Assembly: GCA_934667575.1 (NCBI GenBank)
Contig: CAKUME010000078.1
Location: 1-6,015, forward strand
Reading direction: 5' to 3'
Source: an uncultured Eubacteriales bacterium
GTDB taxonomy: Bacteria > Bacillota > Clostridia > Oscillospirales > Acutalibacteraceae
Length of the DNA: 6,015 bases
Shown: piece after piece, positions 1 to 3,964 of the stretch
Position numbering within the stretch: position 1 is the first letter of the stretch
Layout of the letters: each line of letters opens with the position of its first letter
Program-made: the position numbers and the translations under genes
Notes under the pieces: model-generated
The model's database searches: none
Seen by the model: only the letters and a program-made list of their open reading frames with translations
Told to the model about the DNA's origin: nothing

Positions 1-1148
1 AGGCCAATGCGGCCGAATGGCTCAGCGGTTTGATCCTTGACGGTATCGTGGCCGGTGTGGGCGCGGTGCTCGGCTTTGTGCCGCAGATGCTCGTGCTGTT
101 CCTCCTGCTGGCGTTTCTCGAAGCGTGCGGCTACATGTCCCGTATCGCGTTCGTGCTCGACCGTGTGTTCCGCAAGTTCGGTCTTTCCGGCAAATCGTTC
201 ATCCCGATGCTGATCGGCTCGGGCTGCGGCGTGCCCGGTATCATGGCCTCGCGTACCATTGAAAATGAGCGCGACCGCCGCATGACCATTATGACCACCA
301 CCTTTATCCCCTGCGGCGCCAAGGTGCCGTTCATTGCGATGATCGCGGGCGCCATTTTCGGCGGTTCCGCGTGGGTGGCCACCTCGGCCTACTTTGTGGG
401 CATGGCTTCGATCATTGTTTCCGGTATCATGCTGAAAAAGACCAAGATGTTCTCCGGCGATCCGGCTCCGTTCGTTATGGAGCTGCCGGCTTACCACTGG
501 CCCACTCTGGGCAACGTGCTCCGCTCCATGTGGGAGCGCGGCTGGTCGTTCATCAAAAAGGCCGGCACCGTGATTCTGCTTTCCACCATCTTCGTGTGGT
601 TCACCTCGTATTTCGGCGTGGTCGACGGTTCGTTCCGTATGCTCGCCGAGGATGAGCTCGACAAGTCGATTCTTGCCGCGATCGGTTCGGCGATCTGCTG
701 GATCTTCCGCCCGCTGGGTTGGGGCGAATGGCAGGCAGCCGTGGCGTCGATCACCGGTTTGGTTGCCAAGGAGAACATCGTGGGCACGATGGGCATCCTC
801 TATGGCGCGTCCGGCAATGTGTATGCCACGCTGCGTGAATCGTTCACCGGCATTTCGGGCTATTCGTTCCTGGTGTTCAACCTGCTCTGCGCGCCCTGCT
901 TTGCCGCCATTGGCGCCATCAAGCGCGAAATGAACAGCGCCAAATGGACCTGGTTTGCCATCGGTTATCAGTGCGGCTTTGCATATGTGATCGCGCTGAT
1001 GGTCAACCAGTTCGGTAATCTCTTCACCGGCCACGCCAATGTGATCGGTGTGATCGTTGCGGTGCTCGCGCTGGCCTGCATTGTGTATATGCTGGTTCGT
1101 CCGTACAAAGAGGCCACCAAGCTCACCGCGAAGGTGAAAGTGGACTAA
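1..1148 (+). CDS. feoB: Ferrous iron transport protein B, C-terminal part (5' end outside window)
   Basis: This is the membrane part of FeoB, the GTP-driven Fe(II) importer of the inner membrane. The reading frame is open from the first full codon at base 3 and gives 381 residues ending at TAA 1146-1148. The TTG at 30 is an internal codon, because the FeoB-like sequence AEWLSGLILDG continues upstream of it. The N-terminal G-protein domain lies outside the window. Visible FeoB features in order are the segment GVGAVLGFVPQ with LEACGYMSRIAFVLDR, the first Gate motif PMLIGSGCGVPGIMASRT, then FIPCGAKVPF, and later LLCAPCFAAIGAIKREM in the second Gate region. Several hydrophobic helices and a basic tail (RPYKEATKLTAKVKVD) complete it. 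The Cys residues in GCG, PCGA and CAPC are the pore-associated cysteines usual in the family. A FeoB-associated Cys-rich protein follows 36 bases later, which supports the call. feoA is not visible. Confidence 0.97.
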   Translation, partial: ANAAEWLSGLILDGIVAGVGAVLGFVPQMLVLFLLLAFLEACGYMSRIAFVLDRVFRKFGLSGKSFIPMLIGSGCGVPGIMASRTIENERDRRMTIMTTTFIPCGAKVPFIAMIAGAIFGGSAWVATSAYFVGMASIIVSGIMLKKTKMFSGDPAPFVMELPAYHWPTLGNVLRSMWERGWSFIKKAGTVILLSTIFVWFTSYFGVVDGSFRMLAEDELDKSILAAIGSAICWIFRPLGWGEWQAAVASITGLVAKENIVGTMGILYGASGNVYATLRESFTGISGYSFLVFNLLCAPCFAAIGAIKREMNSAKWTWFAIGYQCGFAYVIALMVNQFGNLFTGHANVIGVIVAVLALACIVYMLVRPYKEATKLTAKVKVD

Positions 1149-1167
1149 GCCAGACGCATTTCGTTGG

Positions 1168-1175
1168 AAAGGGAG
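1168..1175 (+). promoter_or_regulatory. Ribosome binding site for the FeoB-associated protein
   Basis: AAAGGGAG lies 9 bases before ATG 1185. It decides the start in favour of the ATG pair at 1185/1188 over the in-frame TTG at 1164, which lies upstream of this site and has none of its own. Confidence 0.7.
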
Positions 1176-1184
1176 TTTGAAATC

Positions 1185-1355
1185 ATGATGGAATGGCTTT
1201 CGGCAAACGGATCCACGATTTTGATCAGCGCAGTGCTGGTGCTGATCGTGGCGGCAATCATCCGGTCGCTGGTGCGCAGCAAGCGCAGCGGGAAATCCTC
1301 CTGCGGCTCCAATTGTGCGCACTGCACCATGTCGGGCTCCTGCCACAAAAAATAA
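1185..1355 (+). CDS. FeoB-associated Cys-rich membrane protein
   Basis: A 56-residue protein with one N-terminal membrane helix (about residues 10-26, TILISAVLVLIVAAII), a basic stretch (RSLVRSKRSGK) and a Cys-rich tail with cysteines at 40, 44, 47 and 53 (CGSNCAHCTMSGSCH). This architecture and the C-x3-C-x2-C spacing are those of the FeoB-associated Cys-rich membrane protein family, which sits directly after feoB in many Bacillota. Its biochemical role is not well established. A metal-binding or redox partner of FeoB at the membrane is the usual suggestion. Start ATG 1185 is chosen because of the ribosome binding site at 1168-1175; a second ATG follows at once (1188). It is co-transcribed with feoB (36-base gap) and is followed by a terminator. 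Confidence 0.92.
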   Translation: MMEWLSANGSTILISAVLVLIVAAIIRSLVRSKRSGKSSCGSNCAHCTMSGSCHKK

Positions 1356-1378
1356 CCCCCCTTCCGGGTGAATTTGCA

Positions 1379-1417
1379 GGGAGACGCCAGGGCATCGCCC
1401 CAGCGTCTCCCGTTTTT
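1379..1417 (+). terminator. Rho-independent terminator of the feo operon
   Basis: Perfect 9-bp inverted repeat GGGAGACGC (1379-1387) and GCGTCTCCC (1403-1411). The inner sequence can form a further GGGC/GCCC helix (1390-1393 with 1397-1400). The T-rich tract is 1413-1417, followed by ATT. Its position right after the feoB-associated gene fits the end of the feo transcript. It lies only 7-13 bases before the ribosome binding site of the next gene. Confidence 0.88.
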
Positions 1418-1436
1418 ATTACCAAGGAGGTAAGCT

Positions 1437-1820
1437 ATGGCTAACCAGCGAGCGCTTACGGCTTCCCATATCCGTTACCTGCTCACCATGAACGTGCTCG
1501 ACCCTGCGGGACACGGCGTGCGGTGCGTGGATGTTGCCACCGCGATGAACCTCTCCAAACCGAGCGTGCACAATATGATGGACACCTTTTCGGAAATGGG
1601 CCTCATCCGCAAGGCTTCCTACGGCACTGCCGTGTTTACCGAAGAGGGACACCGGCTTGCGGAGCGCTACGACCGCTACTATCAGTCGGTGTCCGGACTG
1701 CTGCGCAGCGGATTTCCCGATATTCAAAACGTGCAGCCCGCCGTGTGCGCGCTGTTGTCCGAAATTCCGGAAGAAAATTTGGAGCAGCTGTGCGCCCGCC
1801 CCCGGCCGCCGCAGGATTAG
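1437..1820 (+). CDS. DtxR/MntR-like winged-helix regulator lacking obvious metal ligands
   Basis: A 127-residue DNA-binding protein. The N-terminal winged helix-turn-helix (about residues 7-75) has a family-like helix-turn-helix, VRCVDVATAMNLSKPSVHNM, with recognition helix about 40-57, a wing (KASYGTAVF) and the LTEEGHRLAER-type helix. This pattern matches the DtxR/MntR iron- and manganese-dependent repressors, and the length is near that of short clostridial members found beside feo genes. The C-terminal half is divergent. My unaided alignment to MntR puts Arg13 and Leu16 at the Asp8/Glu11 metal ligands, Tyr81 at His77, and a Leu/Ser stretch in place of the Glu-x-x-Glu-His ligands. It may be a metal-independent or differently triggered regulator. 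Start ATG 1437 follows AAGGAGG at 1424-1430. The stop overlaps the end of a convergent gene. The target is probably the feo or metal genes nearby (inferred). Confidence 0.8.
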   Translation: MANQRALTASHIRYLLTMNVLDPAGHGVRCVDVATAMNLSKPSVHNMMDTFSEMGLIRKASYGTAVFTEEGHRLAERYDRYYQSVSGLLRSGFPDIQNVQPAVCALLSEIPEENLEQLCARPRPPQD

Positions 1821-2017
1821 CGCAGGCGTCTGTCTGCAAGCGCTTCGGCATGTGCCTGCGCCGCAGTTTGCGCTGCGCGCAGGTGCAGCTCTTCCGCGGA
1901 ATGGATCCAGTCGTTCTGCGCATGCAGCCGCAGCTGAAGCGCGGGCGGCAGCGTGAGAAAATAGCGCCGTGCGCTGCTGCTTCGGCGAATCAGCGCCTGC
2001 AAATCGGCATACTGCAT
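1817..2017 (-). CDS. Small conserved-looking protein of unknown function (minus strand)
   Basis: A 66-residue soluble, mostly helical and Arg/Ala-rich protein read leftward from ATG 2017-2015 to TAA (TTA on the plus strand, 1817-1819). The very strong ribosome binding site GAGGAGGTGA (plus-strand 2024-2033), 6 bases upstream of the ATG, argues that it is real. So does a composed sequence, with SARRYFLTLPPALQLRLHAQ followed by NDWIHSAEELHLRA, that resembles small uncharacterised proteins of Oscillospiraceae as far as I recall. It has no signal peptide, membrane helix or Cys. It is convergent with the DtxR-like gene and divergent from the 46-residue peptide gene. Its start codon lies in a predicted RNA stem (see the 2009-2045 entry). 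I do not recognise a function. Confidence 0.68.
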   Translation of the reverse strand: MQYADLQALIRRSSSARRYFLTLPPALQLRLHAQNDWIHSAEELHLRAAQTAAQAHAEALADRRLR

Positions 2018-2045
2018 TTGTTTTCACCTCCTCAAAATGCAGTAT
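2009..2045 (-). promoter_or_regulatory. 11-bp inverted repeat enclosing the RBS of the minus-strand gene
   Basis: ATACTGCATTT (2009-2019) and AAATGCAGTAT (2035-2045) are perfect reverse complements with a 15-base spacer. In the minus-strand transcript the loop carries GAGGAGGUGA and the 3' arm carries the AUG start codon. The stem would therefore hide the start codon and could control translation. At DNA level it could also be an operator. The right arm forms a second palindrome with the next bases, TGCAG-TAT-CTGCA (2038-2050). Confidence 0.6.
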
Positions 2046-2062
2046 CTGCACTCGAAGGCTCA

Positions 2063-2071
2063 ATCATACCA
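2063..2071 (-). promoter_or_regulatory. Candidate extended -10 promoter for the minus-strand gene
   Basis: Read on the minus strand the bases are TGGTATGAT, an extended -10 element (TGn plus TATGAT). A start of transcription near 2056 would give a leader of about 40 bases that contains the whole hairpin 2045-2009. No convincing -35 is seen, which extended -10 promoters tolerate. Confidence 0.4.
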
Positions 2072-2085
2072 AAGGAGAATCTGTG

Positions 2086-2226
2086 ATGTGGTCAGAATTA
2101 TTTCAGACGGCGGAAATTCGCCGCGCGGCAGCGGCATTGCTGGTGCTGGCCGCGGCGCTCGGAGGCAAAAGCGCGCTGCGCCGGTGCCTCCGCCGTTCCG
2201 ATGAGGAAAGGAAAGATCAGTCATGA
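2086..2226 (+). CDS. 46-residue single-helix membrane peptide upstream of the HMA gene
   Basis: ATG 2086 follows AAAGGAGA (2071-2078) at 7 bases. The frame ends at TGA 2224-2226, which overlaps the ATG of the HMA gene (ATGA, 2223-2226), so translation is probably coupled. The product starts MWSELFQTAEIRR, has one hydrophobic Ala/Leu helix (about residues 14-27, AAAALLVLAAALGG) and ends in a charged tail (RRCLRRSDEERKDQS) with a single Cys. It has no metal-binding motif. The layout (short N-terminus, one helix, basic tail) loosely recalls the FeoB-associated protein, but the Cys cluster is missing. I do not recognise a family. The clear ribosome binding site and the overlap support it as a real gene. 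A longer in-frame start at 1969 is unlikely, as it would run through the divergent promoter region. Confidence 0.65.
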   Translation: MWSELFQTAEIRRAAAALLVLAAALGGKSALRRCLRRSDEERKDQS

Positions 2227-2489
2227 TCAAAACCACGTTAAAAATTGACGGCATGATGTGCGGAATGTGCGAATCCCACATCAACGACGCCATTCGCAGC
2301 CATTTTGCCGTGAAAAAGGTATCGTCGTCCCACAGTAAGGGCGAAACGGTGGTCGTTTCGGAAGCGCCGCTCGACCGCGACGCGCTGCGCAGCGTGATCG
2401 CCGAAACCGGCTATGAGCTGCGCGACATCGCGGAAGCGCCCTGCGCTGAAAAGTCCGGCGGATTGTTTGGCCTGTTCCGTAAAAAGTAA
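2223..2489 (+). CDS. Heavy-metal-associated (HMA) domain protein, CopZ-like
   Basis: An 88-residue cytosolic metal-binding protein. Residues 1-68 form an HMA (ferredoxin-like babbab) domain: IKTTLKIDGMMCGMCESHIN with the metal-binding Cys13-x-x-Cys16, and the closing strand GYELRDI. After the fold comes a linker (AEAPCAEKSGG) with one more Cys and a short amphipathic hydrophobic/basic end, GLFGLFRKK, which could touch the membrane. HMA domains of this type hand metal (usually Cu(I) or Zn(II)) to P1B ATPases. Here the neighbours are iron genes and a non-CPC ATPase, so the metal cannot be assigned from sequence. The gene overlaps the upstream peptide by ATGA and is 39 bases before the AraC gene, so the three probably form one operon. 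Confidence 0.9.
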   Translation: MIKTTLKIDGMMCGMCESHINDAIRSHFAVKKVSSSHSKGETVVVSEAPLDRDALRSVIAETGYELRDIAEAPCAEKSGGLFGLFRKK

Positions 2490-2528
2490 CCTTGCCCTGC
2501 CCAATGCGACGGAAAGGAGCGAATTTTC

Positions 2529-3479
2529 ATGGTGCATGACTGTCTGCGCGCCGCCGCACCCGTAAACGAAGCCCGCTGCACCGTTGCGCCGGGCGTAACG
2601 AGCTGCACGGTTTTTCCCGGCATCACGCTGACGTTTCACGACACGTTTGAGCAAACCGCTTATGTGCGCGCCGACAGTGTGCCGGACGACGGCGTGGTGG
2701 AAATCAACCATTGCCGCGACGGACGCGCCGAGTTTGAATTCAACAACGAATTTTGCTATCTCACGCCCGGCGATGTGTCCGTGACCGGCGCAGGCATGAG
2801 CCGCGGCGCTTTTTTCCCGCTGCGGCGCTATCAGGGCGTCACCGTGGCCATTGATGTGGCGCGTGCGCCGGAGTGCCTTTCCTGTGTGCTCGACGACGTG
2901 AATGTTCGGCCCGAAAACCTGCGCCGCAAATTCTGCGCTTCGGGCAGCGGCTATGTCGCGCGCTCCAACGCACGCATTGCGCATATCTTTTCGGAGCTGT
3001 ACGCCGTGCCCAACGACATCAAAAAGGGCTATTTTAAGGTGAAAATTCTGGAGCTGCTGCTGTTTTTCAGCGCACTGGAACCGGAGCCCGATGCCATTGC
3101 GCGCCGCTGCATTCCCCGCGCTCAAGCCAATTTGGCCAAGGGGGTGTGCGCCTATCTGACCGCACACATGGAGGAGCGCGTCACGCTGCAAACGCTCACC
3201 GATGTGTTCCACATGTCCGGCACCAGCATCAAAAACGCATTCAAGACCGTGTATGGCGTGTCGATCTACGCTTACAACCGCGCGCAAAAAATGCAGGCCG
3301 CCGCGCTGATGCTGCGCAGCACCGACCGCAGCGTGCTCGAGGTTGCCAGCCGGTTCGGCTACGACAACGGGTCCAAATTTGCCAAGGCATTTCGCGATTG
3401 CTGCGGGATGTCGCCAAACGAATTTCGACAATCGAGTCGAAATTGTCCGAATGGAGCCGACTTTGTGATGCCGGATTGA
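2529..3479 (+). CDS. AraC-family transcriptional regulator
   Basis: A 316-residue protein. The N-terminal sensor half (about 1-195) is a cupin-like region with motifs such as VVEINHCRDGRAEFEF, FCYLTPGDVSVTGAG, CVLDDVNVRPENL and KGYFKVKILELLLFFSALE. The C-terminal AraC/XylS DNA-binding domain (about 200-302) has a first helix-turn-helix in VTLQTLTDVFHMSGTSIKNA and a second in SVLEVASRFGYDNGSKFAKA, then GMSPNEFR, the hallmark end of the domain. The organisation resembles PchR/YbtA-like regulators that respond to siderophores or metals, but the ligand is unknown. ATG 2529 follows AAAGGAG (2513-2519). It is in a likely operon with the HMA gene. The stop codon TGA 3477-3479 forms part of the next gene's extended -10. 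Likely targets are the DUF6110-like gene and the ATPase gene downstream (inferred). Confidence 0.93.
   Translation: MVHDCLRAAAPVNEARCTVAPGVTSCTVFPGITLTFHDTFEQTAYVRADSVPDDGVVEINHCRDGRAEFEFNNEFCYLTPGDVSVTGAGMSRGAFFPLRRYQGVTVAIDVARAPECLSCVLDDVNVRPENLRRKFCASGSGYVARSNARIAHIFSELYAVPNDIKKGYFKVKILELLLFFSALEPEPDAIARRCIPRAQANLAKGVCAYLTAHMEERVTLQTLTDVFHMSGTSIKNAFKTVYGVSIYAYNRAQKMQAAALMLRSTDRSVLEVASRFGYDNGSKFAKAFRDCCGMSPNEFRQSSRNCPNGADFVMPD
3421..3444. repeat. 9+6+9 perfect inverted repeat, candidate operator
   Basis: AATTTCGAC (3421-3429) and GTCGAAATT (3436-3444) are exact reverse complements around AATCGA. A second, offset pair is GACAAT (3427-3432) with ATTGTC (3442-3447). It lies in the codons after the AraC DNA-binding domain, centred about 59 bases before the probable transcription start of the DUF6110-like gene. 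No T-tract follows, so it is not a terminator. A regulator binding site is the likeliest reading. Confidence 0.55.
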
Positions 3480-3485
3480 TATAAT
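3477..3485 (+). promoter_or_regulatory. Extended -10 promoter of the DUF6110-like gene
   Basis: TGATATAAT is a consensus extended -10 (TGn plus TATAAT), in an AT-rich patch within GC-rich DNA. It includes the AraC stop codon TGA. Transcription would start near 3491-3492 and give a leader of about 27 bases with the ribosome binding site AGGGAGG at 3504-3510. No good -35 is seen at the right spacing, which suits dependence on an activator. Confidence 0.65.
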
Positions 3486-3518
3486 ATAAAGAAACAAAAT
3501 TCAAGGGAGGCATTTGTC

Positions 3519-3803
3519 ATGAGTTTTGCATGGGGTAAGCTTGGGCTGTTTGCAGGCGGGGTGCTGTTTGGCACGGCCGGCCTTAAAATATTGTCCAGCA
3601 AGGATGCCAAAAAGGTGTATACCAACACCACCGCCGCGGTGCTGCGCGCCAAGGAATCCGTGATGACCACGGTCACGAACGTGCGCGAAAATGCGGGCGA
3701 CATTCTTGCCGACGCCAAAAAAATCAACGAAGACCGCGCCGCTGCGGAAACGGACGCCGAAATTGCCGACGAGGCCGCCAACGGCGATGACGCTGCGGAA
3801 TAA
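3519..3803 (+). CDS. DUF6110-like membrane-associated protein
   Basis: A 94-residue protein that I recognise as the DUF6110 type found beside metal P-type ATPases in Bacillota. The function is unproven. Residues 8-24 form a glycine-rich hydrophobic helix (GLFAGGVLFGTAGL) with two GxxxG motifs (Gly9/Gly13 and Gly14/Gly18), suited to helix packing in the membrane. Then come SSKDAKKVYT and a long amphipathic helix (about 28-75) with regularly spaced Ala, Val and charged residues, as in YtxH-like or apolipoprotein-like proteins. The tail (about 68-94) is strongly acidic with Asp and Glu spread through it. There is no Cys or His cluster. ATG 3519 follows AGGGAGG by 8 bases. It is transcribed from its own promoter and ends at a terminator, with the ATPase gene 161 bases on. 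A structural role in a metal-storing membrane compartment is possible (inferred). Confidence 0.85.
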   Translation: MSFAWGKLGLFAGGVLFGTAGLKILSSKDAKKVYTNTTAAVLRAKESVMTTVTNVRENAGDILADAKKINEDRAAAETDAEIADEAANGDDAAE

Positions 3804-3838
3804 GGCATCCCACAATTTCACCGCCTCAGGGGCAGCTT

Positions 3839-3858
3839 AACCGGCGTTTTTGCCGGTT
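3839..3858. repeat. 7-bp hairpin upstream of the terminator
   Basis: AACCGGC (3839-3845) and GCCGGTT (3852-3858) are perfect arms around GTTTTT. No T-tract follows the second arm, so by itself it is not a classical terminator. It may stabilise the 3' end or act in tandem with the hairpin at 3872-3899. Confidence 0.5.
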
Positions 3859-3871
3859 CCGTGCTCCGCAC

Positions 3872-3902
3872 AAGCCGCTCCCTTTTTGGGGAGCGGCTTT
3901 TT
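3872..3902 (+). terminator. Rho-independent terminator after the DUF6110-like gene
   Basis: A perfect 11-bp stem, AAGCCGCTCCC (3872-3882) with GGGAGCGGCTT (3889-3899), has a 6-base loop (TTTTTG) and a run of five T at 3898-3902. It separates the DUF6110-like gene from the ATPase gene, which therefore should have its own promoter at about 3905-3950. Confidence 0.92.
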
Positions 3903-3925
3903 GTGTGAGGCGGCAGTTTGGCAAG

Positions 3926-3940
3926 TTTTTATGATTATCT
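3926..3940 (+). promoter_or_regulatory. Fur-box-like site before the ATPase gene
   Basis: TTTTTAT-G-ATTATCT matches the Fur 7-1-7 consensus TGATAAT-N-ATTATCA at 10 of 14 defined positions (4 of 7 left, 6 of 7 right) in a GC-rich genome. A possible -35 TTGGCA lies at 3918-3923; the matching -10 (TAAACA, 3941-3946, 17-base spacer) is weak. Iron repression of the ATPase by Fur is plausible but unproven. Confidence 0.35.
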
Positions 3941-3964
3941 TAAACAGAAATGAGGCAAATTCCA

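Noticed and set aside
1419..2063. 214-codon minus-strand frame opposite the DtxR-like gene
   Set aside because: It has no ribosome binding site and runs across two well-supported genes (1437-1820 plus, 1817-2017 minus). Its composition is typical of an antisense shadow.
1523..2086. 187-codon plus-strand frame through the DtxR-like gene and beyond
   Set aside because: Arg-rich out-of-frame translation of the DtxR-like gene and of the strand opposite the 66-residue gene. No start signal.
2341..2358. Small inverted repeat CGAAAC/GTTTCG inside the HMA gene
   Set aside because: Only 6-bp arms inside coding sequence, with no nearby signal it could control. Expected by chance.
3477..3491. Possible Fur box at the DUF6110-like promoter (TGATATAATATAAAG)
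   Set aside because: Only 7 of 14 positions agree with the 7-1-7 consensus, and the AT-richness is fully explained by the extended -10 element.
2238..3497. 419-codon open frame on the minus strand
   Set aside because: It spans the HMA and AraC genes in antisense, has no convincing ribosome binding site and shows low-complexity His/Ala/Gly composition. The plus-strand genes explain this region.
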